From an uncultured Pirellulaceae bacterium (lineage in GTDB: Bacteria > Planctomycetota > Planctomycetia > Pirellulales > Pirellulaceae): 44,706 nt of DNA. A model generated the notes under the pieces. That model was not told the DNA's origin. It made no database searches and saw nothing but the letters and a program-made list of their open reading frames with translations. Each line of letters opens with the position of its first letter. Within the stretch, counting starts at the first letter, position 1. Shown piece by piece: positions 25,955 to 35,117 of the stretch. The stretch lies in contig CALDHM010000014.1 in NCBI GenBank assembly GCA_937941455.1, positions 1 through 44,706 of the forward strand, in the 5' to 3' direction. The position numbers and the translations under genes are program-made.

Positions 25955-26594
25955 TTTTCTAGAGCTGCTGAACGAATCGCTCGATAACGGGCGAGATCCC
26001 ATGCGGGACGAACGCATCGCGGATCATGCGCATGTTTGTTCGGCATGCAACTCTACGCTCGAAGAATACTTGAAGGTCGAGCACCTAGCCCGGATTGCCT
26101 TTCACAATTCGGATTGGGCACGATCCAACCTCACAGTGTCCGCACTGTATGGCCAACGAGGACCGCAGGCTCCCGCTCACAATGGTTCTGGTCGCATGGG
26201 TGTCGGTAGTCGCAACATTTCCAAATATCCCCTCCGCACGATTCTAGGTACGTTGGCCGCATCGATTGTCATCCTCGTTGCCTGGGAGCGTCGTGAGATG
26301 GGCGGGGAACCCCAAGTGATCGAATCCCACCGCGAGGTTCAAGGTGCGGTGGCTGATTTGGTATTTCAAGAAAATTCGGAGATGCCCTCTCCTCGGCCGG
26401 CGAATCCGATCTTTTCGTTAAACAACTGTTACGAAATTACCTCGGAATTACCTGGTATTCGTCCGATACGTAGCTCGCTCGATGCGACACTGAACTTGAT
26501 TCATCAAATTGTTCCTGTCGAGTACCGCATCATTCCCCCAGCCAAACCGCCAGGGGTCGGAATCGCTCGTAACTCGTCCGTTTTTTCGGTGTAA
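25929..26594 (+). CDS. Putative zinc-binding (ZAS) anti-sigma factor with one membrane span
   Basis: A protein of 221 aa. The N-terminal HAHVCSAC (His33, Cys37, Cys40) fits the HxxxCxxC zinc-binding anti-sigma motif, followed by a helix (LEEYLKVEHLARIAF). A hydrophobic span at about 104-120 (TILGTLAASIVILVAW) splits a cytoplasmic sigma-binding part from a periplasmic part of 100 residues with no recognised domain. It overlaps the ECF sigma gene by 26 bases, so the two are cotranslated. Membrane release of the sigma factor on an envelope signal is the usual model and is inferred here. The motif is degenerate enough that zinc binding should be confirmed. Confidence 0.72.
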   Translation: MAKPLRCDDFLELLNESLDNGRDPMRDERIADHAHVCSACNSTLEEYLKVEHLARIAFHNSDWARSNLTVSALYGQRGPQAPAHNGSGRMGVGSRNISKYPLRTILGTLAASIVILVAWERREMGGEPQVIESHREVQGAVADLVFQENSEMPSPRPANPIFSLNNCYEITSELPGIRPIRSSLDATLNLIHQIVPVEYRIIPPAKPPGVGIARNSSVFSV

Positions 26595-26738
26595 ACCTTA
26601 CGGACGGTAAAGTTTGAAGCAGGTCAGGAATTTTTTCCTCGAAAAATCAGATATTTCGCCAAAGATTGCCAGAGTGATTTATCTTTCGTTGCCGGATTCA
26701 GACGGCATATTCGGGAAAGATTGTTCACGGGTAAACTT

Positions 26739-27107
26739 ATGGAAAGAAATACGCGACCCACGGTAAACGAAACCAATCAACTCAACGAAACCGGCCGCCG
26801 CCGTTGTGGGGATCGCCGCAAGGCACCCTCGTTTATTCCAGCCGACCGCCGCAAGGTCACTCGCCGCCGAAACATCGATCCGACGACCTGCGAGCGCGAT
26901 TACTCCGAGGCGGAGATCGAATTCATGAAGGCCATGGATGATTACAAACGCTCCAGCGGCCGAATGTTCCCGACTTGTTCGGAAATTCTCGAGGTCTTGA
27001 TCAAACTGGGCTATCGCAAAGATGCCGATCATCAGCCGAATTTGGCTGGCGGCCTCGATCTGTCGGATGCCCAAGGCAGTTCCAGTTCGATCATGGCCGA
27101 TGCCTGA
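26739..27107 (+). CDS. Small basic protein of a probable planctomycete-restricted family
   Basis: A protein of 122 aa. The N-terminal half is basic and Arg-rich ([24 protein letters not shown]). The conserved-looking core [19 protein letters not shown] followed by [19 protein letters not shown] near residues 64-97 resembles a short helical motif I have seen in planctomycete hypotheticals; no function is known to me. The Ser/Gly tail is variable. ATG 26739 follows GGTAAACTT, with no strong ribosome-binding site. It lies 144 bases after the sigma/anti-sigma pair and could be in the same unit. Confidence 0.68.
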   Translation: MERNTRPTVNETNQLNETGRRRCGDRRKAPSFIPADRRKVTRRRNIDPTTCERDYSEAEIEFMKAMDDYKRSSGRMFPTCSEILEVLIKLGYRKDADHQPNLAGGLDLSDAQGSSSSIMADA

Positions 27108-27136
27108 ACAGACTCCTTGAGGACTGTTTCGCGCCC

Positions 27137-29047
27137 TCATCGACGGTCTGTTTCTGTATCAACCGCAGCTAGACTCAACAGGGCCATTGCTGTGCCGTAG
27201 CAACGGCCCAACTCGTGCGAGTCGACGAACGCGCCATCGATTTCTGGCAACCGGAGGATGATTTCGCGTTGACGATTTGCGAATCGTGAGCGTTGTTCCG
27301 TGTCGCTAATCCGCGAAATCGCTTCGCTGCGGGCCTGCATGTCGTACCAGAAGAAGAAACCGCCATAGGCCAAGGTCGATGTGTGGTCGTCATATTTGAG
27401 AGCCTTGGCGAGCAGTTCGTGAAATTCCAAGCCGGTGGCAATTCCAGATGCCAAATCCGCATCGGTGATCTTGCCCCACTGATGCCGTGGTAATTCACAA
27501 ACTGGGATCCGTCCAGCGCTTGCTTGGATATTGCCGCCTTCATCACCCTCGTTTTGCCGGCGCACCGCATACGGATAGGCTCCGGAGGCAAACCGCTGTT
27601 TTGCGAGTCGCTCTAGGCCAAGCTCGACAATCTCCGTGCTGACGCTGGCACCGGCCTGCTGGGCTGCAAAGAGAGCGGCGAGCGCGGTCCCGGTCGCGAA
27701 CGCATTGGGATACTCATGGAACCAACTCCCATTTTTCAGTTGCAATTGTTCGAGTTGAACCGTCGCGCGTTGCAAGTGTTCTGGGAGCGATTTGAATTTT
27801 AGCCGGTCTTTGGCTTTGGCCAGGAAACGGACTCGATAGGCCTGGGCCCAGATGATTTCATCCCGATCATCGAAATTCAGCTTGGAGTCATCCGCCACGA
27901 ATTTTGCAGCGCGTTCCGCAGCCAGCAGCGCCTTCCGCTTCCGCTCTGAGTTTTTTTCCCGTTGTTCGGCTTCCAGCAGGGCCATACCGACGAGCGCGGT
28001 GACCGCGATGTGGACATTTGGCAGGCTGTCGGTTCCGCCAAAGTCGTAATCGCTGTCGAAAAAGCCACCGGACGCATCTTGTTGATGGAGCAGGAAATCC
28101 ACCGAGCGCCGCCACAGCTCCTGGGGCGTATAGGTTCCCGGAGGGGCGGTGCTGGTGATCCGTAGGACTCCCTGGCGATCTTGCGGTACCTGCCGGGGAA
28201 GCTCACCGAAGACTTCGAAGCCACGCACGAACGGTCCGATCCCCTGGGCTTCATTCGCGGCCTTCCAGGCCAACGGATCGTTGGGGAACATCCGGCAAGT
28301 GATTTCCCAGATCTCGTTCGCGATCTGCCGCTTACCCATGCGAAATGCGGCCATCCCGGACAACAGTCCTATTTCGGCGCAGAGCGGATCGCGCTGCTCG
28401 TTCAATTGCTCGTCGTTCAGTATCCAGTTTGTCATCTCCAAGTATTCCCACCAGCCGTCGATGGCTTTGCGATTCCGTTCGGTTCCCGCTTGCGACCAAG
28501 TGCGTGCTTCTCCCACCACTGGCGCAATTTGGGAGAAAAGCCACTGGGGGTGGAGCGTCGTCAAACGATCCGCCACCATCTTCAGGGATTCGTCCGGAGT
28601 GAGGATGAGAAATCCAGGCTCAATAAAGTCGTAGGTCACCAGGCCGAATTTTTCGACTTGAGCCTTCGTGGGCATTCCGCGAAACGGTACAGTGCGTTCA
28701 TTTAACATGGTGATTATCGCCGGCCAACTGAAGGGCCCCGCTAACATGTAACGATCGATTTCCGCCTTGCGATCCATAAAAGTTCCCGGCACGGTCGGCA
28801 CGTACCAAAAAATCGGCCGCCCAAGGCTGCGAGCCTTCGCCAGTGCGGTATCGAAATCGGCTACCCAATCAATGGCGGTACCGGCCTTCAGCGACATTTC
28901 ATTCGGCTTAGTGCGAATCTTCTGAGTGCTGTTCCGCGACGGGTTGGATGATTGAGGTTGTTGGCCGCCAGCGAGAAGTGGTAGAACCAAAACAGCCAAC
29001 GACTCGATGAACAGAGTCACGAGCAAAATTCGAAAGGCGAAGATCAT
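27137..29047 (-). CDS. Exported protein with thioredoxin-like and alpha/alpha-toroid domains
   Basis: A protein of 636 aa with a signal peptide (residues 1-28, hydrophobic LLVTLFIESLAVLVLPLLAGG). Residues 55-165 resemble a thioredoxin fold (RPIFWYVPTVPGTFMDRKAE), but the CxxC pair is absent, so no redox role is expected. From about residue 325 there is a repeat of helices typical of squalene-cyclase/prenyltransferase-like toroids (SVDFLLHQQDASGGFFD, LQLKNGSWFHEYPNA, RFASGAYPYAVR). No acidic cyclase motif DxDD was found. I cannot assign a substrate. The gene is alone on its strand, so no operon helps. Confidence 0.72.
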   Translation of the reverse strand: MIFAFRILLVTLFIESLAVLVLPLLAGGQQPQSSNPSRNSTQKIRTKPNEMSLKAGTAIDWVADFDTALAKARSLGRPIFWYVPTVPGTFMDRKAEIDRYMLAGPFSWPAIITMLNERTVPFRGMPTKAQVEKFGLVTYDFIEPGFLILTPDESLKMVADRLTTLHPQWLFSQIAPVVGEARTWSQAGTERNRKAIDGWWEYLEMTNWILNDEQLNEQRDPLCAEIGLLSGMAAFRMGKRQIANEIWEITCRMFPNDPLAWKAANEAQGIGPFVRGFEVFGELPRQVPQDRQGVLRITSTAPPGTYTPQELWRRSVDFLLHQQDASGGFFDSDYDFGGTDSLPNVHIAVTALVGMALLEAEQREKNSERKRKALLAAERAAKFVADDSKLNFDDRDEIIWAQAYRVRFLAKAKDRLKFKSLPEHLQRATVQLEQLQLKNGSWFHEYPNAFATGTALAALFAAQQAGASVSTEIVELGLERLAKQRFASGAYPYAVRRQNEGDEGGNIQASAGRIPVCELPRHQWGKITDADLASGIATGLEFHELLAKALKYDDHTSTLAYGGFFFWYDMQARSEAISRISDTEQRSRFANRQREIILRLPEIDGAFVDSHELGRCYGTAMALLSLAAVDTETDRR

Positions 29048-29347
29048 GAAAACTCCTTAGACAAGTTTCCTCAAACGTCGGCAGTGAACGGTTTAGCTCA
29101 AGAATCGAGTCTCGGATCAAACCGTCTGCTCTCCCTACGGCAGAAGACCCAACCAATCGGGACCGCTTTAGTGTACTGCAAAACCGTCGCGGGCAAAAAT
29201 CTGAACCGGCGCAGTCGACCTGGCGGCAGAATTTTATGCGATCCATTTGTGGAAGCTTGGGCTTCTCTCGAGACATTAGCGAAACAGTGGCTTTTGTTCA
29301 CAAATTGCGTATCATGACAAGACGTTGGCGCTAGCGGCCAATTCATC
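29048..29347. other. Divergent promoter region, nothing recognised
   Basis: 300 bases between the exported toroid protein and mqnD. A TATCAT hexamer lies near 29310, but without a fitting -35. No dyad or tRNA was seen. Confidence 0.4.
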
Positions 29348-30232
29348 ATGAGCCAAAAAAACAAGTTGAGTCACCCGGCGATGCGCACGATCAAAATCGG
29401 AATTTCTACCTGTCCGAACGATACATTTGCGTTCCATGCCTTGCTGCGTGGTATCGTGCAGGTGCCAGGGTTGCAGTGGGAATTTTCGCTGCTCGACATT
29501 GAGCAACTGAATCAAGCGGTATTGGCAAAGTCTCTCCACGTGGCCAAGTCGAGTTTTCATTTGGCCATGCTCGTCGAGAATGAGTATCGCATTTTGTCGA
29601 GTGGGGCGGCGCTGGGATTCGGCGTTGGGCCGTTGCTGTTGGCCGCGCGACCGGGGGAGCGGCCGGTGCCGTGGCGGCGAGAGGATCGGCTGACTCTTTG
29701 TCCGGGAGAGTGGACCACGGCAGCCCTCCTGTTCGAGATGTTTTATCCGCAATCGACCGCCGTGGAACATGTCGTGTTTTCTGAGATCATGCCGCGACTG
29801 ATTCATCGTGCCGCTGACTTCGGGGTCTGCATTCATGAGGGGCGATTCACCTGGCAGGAACAAGAGTTATCCCTGGTCGAGGATTTGGGGACGCGCTGGG
29901 AGACGGAAACCGGCAAGCCGCTGCCGTTGGGAGGAATCCTGGCGAGTCGCCAGTTACCTGCTGATTTATCGCGGGAAATTGAGTTGGCGATCGCCCAATC
30001 GATCCGTTGGGCGCAACAACACCCGGATCAAGCACTCGAAACAATGCGCGAGTACGCTCAAGAATTTAACGATGAAGTGTTGATGAAACATGTCGAGCTG
30101 TATGTCAATGAATGGACGCTGGACTTAGGCACGGTAGGCTGGGGAGCTTTGGATGAGTTTCGCCGTCGGTATCACGATTTGAGAGCGCGTCGCGATCAGG
30201 TGCTAAGTGCTAAGCTAGCGCCTGGATCATAA
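29348..30232 (+). CDS. mqnD: 1,4-dihydroxy-6-naphthoate synthase (futalosine menaquinone pathway)
   Basis: Converts cyclic dehypoxanthinyl futalosine to 1,4-dihydroxy-6-naphthoate in the MqnA-D menaquinone route. A protein of 294 aa, with the family opening STCPNDTFAFHALL, the KSSFHLA segment and the GVCIHEGRFTW loop that lines the active site. Periplasmic-binding-protein-like fold, but no signal peptide. ATG 29348 is used; ATG 29381 also fits and is closer to the usual N-terminus. mqnA, mqnB and mqnC are not near, so the pathway is scattered. It implies menaquinone as a respiratory quinone. Confidence 0.9.
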   Translation: MSQKNKLSHPAMRTIKIGISTCPNDTFAFHALLRGIVQVPGLQWEFSLLDIEQLNQAVLAKSLHVAKSSFHLAMLVENEYRILSSGAALGFGVGPLLLAARPGERPVPWRREDRLTLCPGEWTTAALLFEMFYPQSTAVEHVVFSEIMPRLIHRAADFGVCIHEGRFTWQEQELSLVEDLGTRWETETGKPLPLGGILASRQLPADLSREIELAIAQSIRWAQQHPDQALETMREYAQEFNDEVLMKHVELYVNEWTLDLGTVGWGALDEFRRRYHDLRARRDQVLSAKLAPGS

Positions 30233-30353
30233 GGCTTGGAACAGGAACGAAACCGGGCGTCCCTGCCATCGCGATTGAAGATCACGGAGGTTATTGTCCA
30301 GGAAGTCCAATTTCAAAATCGGGAATCCGCACCAGCGGTCCGTTGCTCGCTGG

Positions 30354-31085
30354 CTACTCCTCGGAACGCTTGCCGTAAAAAACCATATGCTGCCAAGGAA
30401 GCCGATCGAACGATTTGGCGAATTGGAATCCATTAGCGGTCATTTCTTTTTCGATTTGCGCTCGAGACATTTTATGCTCCGGCTTGATGGGGACTTTGTC
30501 GTCTTCAGCGCGAAATTCGACCAGCACGATCAGCCCGTCAGGTTTGAGGGCTCGACGGATCGCGGCGAGCATTTGTTCCGGATAGGAGAACTCGTGGTAG
30601 ACGTCGACCATCAAAAACAGATCGACGGAGTTTTCAGGCAACCGCGGTTCATCGACCGATCCCAGGACCGGCGTGATGTTTTGTACATTCTCGGATTCCA
30701 TGCGATCTCGCAGCAGAACCAGCATCTCCGGCTGGATATCGACGGCGAGTACTCGACCCGATTCGCCCAATAATTTGGCGATGGGAATCGCATAAAATCC
30801 ATTGCCGCATCCCATATCGCAGACGGTCATGTTCGGCTTGAGTCCCAGGTTCGCCAGGACCATCGAACACCGTTCCTCACGTTCTCTGGTCGCACGCACC
30901 AGCCAGTCAGCGCCTAGGTAGCTCATGGGTTGAGCGATTTCGCGTCCCATGTAGTAGCGTAAAGGCTCAGGGCGTTGCGCCGGTCGATCCTCCCGAATTC
31001 GCTGACCGTAAAGGAGCGGCCCACCGGTAATGAAGTATCCTACGCAGAGCAACACCAAGGCGACACGCAGCACGATCGATTTCAT
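30354..31085 (-). CDS. SAM-dependent methyltransferase with a signal-peptide-like N-terminus
   Basis: A class I methyltransferase of 243 aa. SAM motif I is VCDMGCGNGFYAI, with the acidic motif VLAVDIQPEM; motif II/III are DLFLMVDVYHEF and LKPDGLIVLVEF. The N-terminal 28 residues (IVLRVALVLLCVGYFITGG, ending in LYGQ) look like a cleavable signal or anchor, which is odd because SAM is cytosolic. Similar exported-looking methyltransferases are known in bacteria. Start ATG 31085 gives this N-terminus; a longer open frame upstream is antisense to the permease gene. Substrate unknown. It lies 11 bases after the permease stop, so it is cotranscribed with it. Confidence 0.8.
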   Translation of the reverse strand: MKSIVLRVALVLLCVGYFITGGPLLYGQRIREDRPAQRPEPLRYYMGREIAQPMSYLGADWLVRATREREERCSMVLANLGLKPNMTVCDMGCGNGFYAIPIAKLLGESGRVLAVDIQPEMLVLLRDRMESENVQNITPVLGSVDEPRLPENSVDLFLMVDVYHEFSYPEQMLAAIRRALKPDGLIVLVEFRAEDDKVPIKPEHKMSRAQIEKEMTANGFQFAKSFDRLPWQHMVFYGKRSEE

Positions 31086-31096
31086 GGTCTGAACTT

Positions 31097-32812
31097 TCAG
31101 CGATAATAGCTGCTGACTCTCCACCGGGAATGGAACAGACATATCATGAGCAGCAGCAAGGCAATATTTAGGGCGATGGTGAACGAGAAATACTGAGCAA
31201 AATGCCGAAAATCTTCCAGGCGGTAGCCGAAAATCGCGTTTTGGGTACCAGCGCTTGCTCTCGTCCACCGGCTGAGAGAACCGGTGAAGTCGTCGACAAA
31301 TAACGGGATTCGATGAACGGCCTCGAATGGGCTGACGATTGTGAGCTGGTCTGCAATGCGGGCTGCTGTTGATTCCGCGAAATACGACTGAACAAAGGCG
31401 TTCACGGCCACAGGGGCCAAAAACAGCAGAACGATGATGGTGTAGGCCGCGACCAGACTCGAACTTGTCTTGTGAAAGATCGTTGAACAGAGGAGCGCCA
31501 GATTGGATGTGGACAAACAGGTCAATGCGACAATCAGCAGATAGGCGACAATGCTGGGCAGCGTGCCCCAATAGCTGCTGACCATGACGACGGCCAAGGC
31601 TAATGGCCACAGCAAAAAGGATGTCAAAACCGTCGAGACACGCAGGCCCGACAACAGCTTTCCCCACAAAATCTGCCAAGGGGACAGCATGGTGGTCAGA
31701 AGCAGATCCAAGGTTTGTCGCTCGCGCTCGCTGGTGACCGAACCTGCTGAAAATACCGGGCCGATCAAGATGTTGAAAAGCAGCACGTAGCAGAGATACC
31801 AGGGAGCGAGGGCTTGGTAGATGTAAAGAAAAGCGGCCATTAGGACGATCGCTAATAACATGCTGATTTGAATCGCCAAACGCAGCATCAGGGTCCCTTG
31901 GCCGAAAATTTCGCTCCGCAGTTCTTTGTCATAGACGGGATTTATGTGATCCTCCATAAGCGATTTGCGAATCGGTGGCACGAACAGTCGATCCGGAAAC
32001 TGATCGCGGCTGATGACCAAGCCTACGGAGTTGGCCGACTCTTGCTCGAGGTCGAGAACCTGCCCGCTTTGACCGCTCAAATCGTTGGGATAGAGCAGTC
32101 GCGAGACGATGACGTAAAACAAAGGCGCGACGATCGCCACGCACAATCCCGGTGCCACGGTGAGGATGATATTGACCCGTTCTTGACCGTAGGGACTCAT
32201 CAAAAACCAAAATAAAACGCTGGCGAGCACCATGGGCAAGATCACGAAATACGAAACCACCAAGGCGGCCGATGTCCGTTTGAAGAACGAACCGGAGGCA
32301 ACGCTGATCATGCCGAACACGATCACGCTAGAGATCAAGCCGACGTATGCCGCCAGAACTTCGTAGAACGACACCCCCCCCAAGGGCAAACACAACATGG
32401 CCACCGGCAACGAACTGAACACGAGAATGGCGAGGTGGGTCAAGGCTGCTGCGAGTTTGCCCCAAACAATGGACTCCGGCCGGAGCGGACTGGCGAGTAG
32501 CATCTCGTAGGTCTTTCGTTCCTTTTCCCCGCTAATGGAGCCGGCCGCAAAACTAGGTGTCATCATCGACACCAAAACATAATTTCCCAGAAAGAAAAGG
32601 TCGACCAAGTTCCGGGTGGATTCGGGGTTTTCGGTAAGATCGAGAAACGTGTCCGTCGGCCAAGCGAAATAGACAAGGGCCGAGAGCAGAACCTGGTAAA
32701 TCAACAGCAGGACGAAGGATCGTGGCGTTCGCAGATTGACCAGTAATTCTCGCTGCAATACCGGATTTTCGCGGAACCAAAAACGAGCCACGCTAATGCT
32801 CTCTCTGTTCAC
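31097..32812 (-). CDS. Double ABC-2-type transporter permease
   Basis: A permease of 571 aa made of two ABC-2 membrane halves in one chain. Each half starts with a cytoplasmic NPVLQRE / NPVYDKELRSE element and continues with a set of membrane helices. The first half carries FLLGNYV-like and FAAGSISGEKERKTYEMLLASPL; the second has SAGSVTSERERQTLDLLLTTM, showing an internal duplication. GTG 32812 is chosen; TTG 32863 is possible. No ATPase gene lies in the window near it, so the partner must be elsewhere. The methyltransferase gene follows by 11 bases. Confidence 0.82.
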   Translation of the reverse strand: MNRESISVARFWFRENPVLQRELLVNLRTPRSFVLLLIYQVLLSALVYFAWPTDTFLDLTENPESTRNLVDLFFLGNYVLVSMMTPSFAAGSISGEKERKTYEMLLASPLRPESIVWGKLAAALTHLAILVFSSLPVAMLCLPLGGVSFYEVLAAYVGLISSVIVFGMISVASGSFFKRTSAALVVSYFVILPMVLASVLFWFLMSPYGQERVNIILTVAPGLCVAIVAPLFYVIVSRLLYPNDLSGQSGQVLDLEQESANSVGLVISRDQFPDRLFVPPIRKSLMEDHINPVYDKELRSEIFGQGTLMLRLAIQISMLLAIVLMAAFLYIYQALAPWYLCYVLLFNILIGPVFSAGSVTSERERQTLDLLLTTMLSPWQILWGKLLSGLRVSTVLTSFLLWPLALAVVMVSSYWGTLPSIVAYLLIVALTCLSTSNLALLCSTIFHKTSSSLVAAYTIIVLLFLAPVAVNAFVQSYFAESTAARIADQLTIVSPFEAVHRIPLFVDDFTGSLSRWTRASAGTQNAIFGYRLEDFRHFAQYFSFTIALNIALLLLMICLFHSRWRVSSYYR

Positions 32813-33120
32813 CCCAAACTCAACGCAGACGACTTGGAAGGAGTCGTCCCGCCTTGCGTTCAACCAGTGTAAGCCAAAATCCGCGATGTGACGAGTTGCT
32901 GGAGGAGACCGACGCGAGTGATGTAGCCGCGGGACCGGCCAACAGCGAATCTAAGGCAGGGGGCGTTGCCTGTTACTCAAGAAAGCACATCCAAGGCAAA
33001 GATCACCCGCTGGTCCGTTAGCGGTCAATCGTCAATCGGTCGCTGCCGCAGAGTACACGTCGACAGTCCGTAACCCTAAGGTTCAGCGAGGCGGAACTGT
33101 GGAGGTTTCTTAGGATGTTA

Positions 33121-33213
33121 CCTTGCTTACGCGGCGGGTTACTCTTGAGAGTTTCCCTCGCTGGCGTAGCGGGTTACCGTTAGAAATTACCCTTGCTTTA
33201 CGCGGCGGGTTAC
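33121..33213 (-). repeat. Three tandem copies of a REP-like repeat, period 35-36
   Basis: Three imperfect copies of a 22-24 base unit end at 33142, 33177 and 33213. On the minus strand each reads roughly GTAACCCGCCGCGTAAGCAAGG, separated by 12-14 bases of less-conserved filler. The unit matches the copy inside the pseudokinase gene at 41304-41328 in about 18 of 22 positions. The filler after copy 2 (CGTTAGAAATTA) echoes the bases before copy 1. Confidence 0.6.
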
Positions 33214-33257
33214 CAAAAGCTGCGTTTCTAAACTGAAAATTTGCCTTTAAGGTCAAC

Positions 33258-33289
33258 AAAAAACCGCGGGGCAATGGGTGCCGCGCGGT
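33258..33289 (-). terminator. Rho-independent terminator of rpsA
   Basis: On the minus strand ACCGCG pairs with CGCGGT, an inner GGC pairs with GCC around a 7-base loop, with one G-G type mismatch between, and a run of six T follows at 33258-33263. It is 44 bases past the rpsA stop. Confidence 0.75.
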
Positions 33290-33332
33290 AAGGGGTTTCA
33301 GAATGGTCGCGAATCGACGGTTGCCGATTCGT

Positions 33333-35117
33333 TTAATTGTCGGTCGAGCTGGTGTTGATCAGCGGACCGGCGGATCCGCGGCCCCCTTTGAGTTCAGCTT
33401 GGGCTCGCTCGGCCTCGGCAGTCACTTTCGCTTCTGCGGCCTCTTGTTCCTGAGTCCAATCGACCCTGCGCCGCGACAGTCCGATCTTGCGATCTTCGGT
33501 ATCGACACGCAGAATTTTGACCTCGATTTCCTCGCCGACTTTGACAACCGACTCAGGATTATCGACCTTGTGATCGGAGAGTTCGGAGATGTGAAGCAAT
33601 CCCTCCAGGCCGTCTTCCAATCCGACGAACACACCAAACGTGGTGATTTTCGTGACTTTGCCCTTGACGATTTGGCCCGGCTGATAGCGGGTGGGGATAT
33701 CGGTAGCCCAAGGGTCGTTCGACATCTGCTTCATTCCCAGAGCGATGCGGCGGCGTTCGGTATCGACGGCCAGAATTTTGCATTCGACCTCGTCCCCTTT
33801 TTCGACCATTTCGCTGGGATGGCTGATTTTGCGAGTCCACGACATGTCGGACACATGGAGCAAGCCATCAATACCGTCCTCGAGTTCGATAAAGGCTCCA
33901 TAGTTGGTAAGGTTGCGGACCTTGCCGCGGACCACTTTGTCGACCGGATAACGTTCCTCGATGTGGTCCCAGGGATTTTTCTGGGTTTGTTTGATCCCCA
34001 GGGACATTTGTTCGCCGGCGCGATCGACGCTCAGCACGCAGACATCGATTTCCTGTCCGATTTTGACAAGATCTTGCGGATGGTTGACCCGCTTTACCCA
34101 GGACATTTCGCTGATGTGGACCAAGCCCTCGATGCCCGGTTCCAATTTAACGAATGCACCGTAATTCATCACGTTGACGACTTCGCCGCGATGGATGCTG
34201 CCGGGCGGATACTTCTCCTCGACGTGGTCCCACGGGTTGGGGAGAAGCTGCTTCATCCCTAGGGCGATTTTCACTTTTTCGCGATCGACATTGAGTACCT
34301 TGACCTCAATCTCCTGGTCCATGCTGACCATTTCCGAGGGGTGGGAGATTCTGGTGTGCGCCATGTCTGTAATGTGGAGCAAGCCATCGATGCCCCCCAG
34401 GTCGACGAAGGCGCCGAAGTCGGCGATGTTTTTGACGATCCCTTTGCGGACCTGGCCGACTTCCAAGGTTTCCAGCAGGGATTGTTGGGCCTTCTGGCGT
34501 TCCTTCTCGATCAGCGAGCGGCGGCTGACCACGATATTGCGACGCTGCTCGTCGATTTTAAGGACTTCACACTGCAGTTCCTGGCCGATGTATTCACCGA
34601 TATCGCCTGGACGTCGAATGTCGACTTGGCTGGCGGGCAAGAACACTTGTACCCCGATGTCCACCAGCAAACCGCCCTTGATTTTGCGGGTGCATACACC
34701 TTTGACGATGTCCCCTTCCTTGACCTTGGAGATCACGTCGATCCAATGGATGATTTGGTCTGCCTTCTTCTTGCTGACCGTGATCAGGCCGTGGCCTTCC
34801 TCGACGGTACCGGTTTCATCCTCGAGGTCCTCGATGAGCACTTTGATTTGCTGTCCGACTTCAGGGGGGGGCTCATGCGGCTCCCATTCGCTGCGCGGCA
34901 GGGTTGCTTCGCTTTTGAAACCGATGTCGACAACGACTGCTTCGTCGTCGACGCGCACGATTTTGCCAGGAACGATTTCGTTGATTTGGAAATTAGCTTG
35001 GCTGTCGCTGTCATTGGCATACAGATCGACCAGATCATCATCGGATTGAAAGAGTCGGTCGAGTTCGTCAGCGATTTTTTGGTCTTCCAGCGAGCGAATC
35101 AGAATACGATTTACCAT
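33333..35117 (-). CDS. rpsA: Ribosomal protein S1 with six S1 domains
   Basis: Binds mRNA and recruits it to the 30S subunit. A protein of 594 aa with six S1 OB-fold domains (about residues 45-115, 125-195, 210-280, 295-365, 385-455 and 470-540), each carrying the strand GAFVDLxxGIDGLLHISDMS type; domains 3-6 keep this RNA-contact pattern best, as in E. coli S1. The acidic start is followed by a tail rich in Ala and Glu. Start ATG 35117 fits the family; upstream codons are not S1-like. A run of eight G at 34864-34871 lies in the coding region (Pro-rich EPPPEVG). A strong terminator follows. Confidence 0.93.
   Translation of the reverse strand: MVNRILIRSLEDQKIADELDRLFQSDDDLVDLYANDSDSQANFQINEIVPGKIVRVDDEAVVVDIGFKSEATLPRSEWEPHEPPPEVGQQIKVLIEDLEDETGTVEEGHGLITVSKKKADQIIHWIDVISKVKEGDIVKGVCTRKIKGGLLVDIGVQVFLPASQVDIRRPGDIGEYIGQELQCEVLKIDEQRRNIVVSRRSLIEKERQKAQQSLLETLEVGQVRKGIVKNIADFGAFVDLGGIDGLLHITDMAHTRISHPSEMVSMDQEIEVKVLNVDREKVKIALGMKQLLPNPWDHVEEKYPPGSIHRGEVVNVMNYGAFVKLEPGIEGLVHISEMSWVKRVNHPQDLVKIGQEIDVCVLSVDRAGEQMSLGIKQTQKNPWDHIEERYPVDKVVRGKVRNLTNYGAFIELEDGIDGLLHVSDMSWTRKISHPSEMVEKGDEVECKILAVDTERRRIALGMKQMSNDPWATDIPTRYQPGQIVKGKVTKITTFGVFVGLEDGLEGLLHISELSDHKVDNPESVVKVGEEIEVKILRVDTEDRKIGLSRRRVDWTQEQEAAEAKVTAEAERAQAELKGGRGSAGPLINTSSTDN

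Larger units (their letters stand above)
32813..33332. other. Intergenic region with tandem repeats
   Basis: This gap between the permease start and the rpsA stop holds the three-copy repeat (33121-33213) and the rpsA terminator (33258-33289). The first 300 bases show nothing else recognised, and the start of the permease gene within it is uncertain. Confidence 0.5.
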
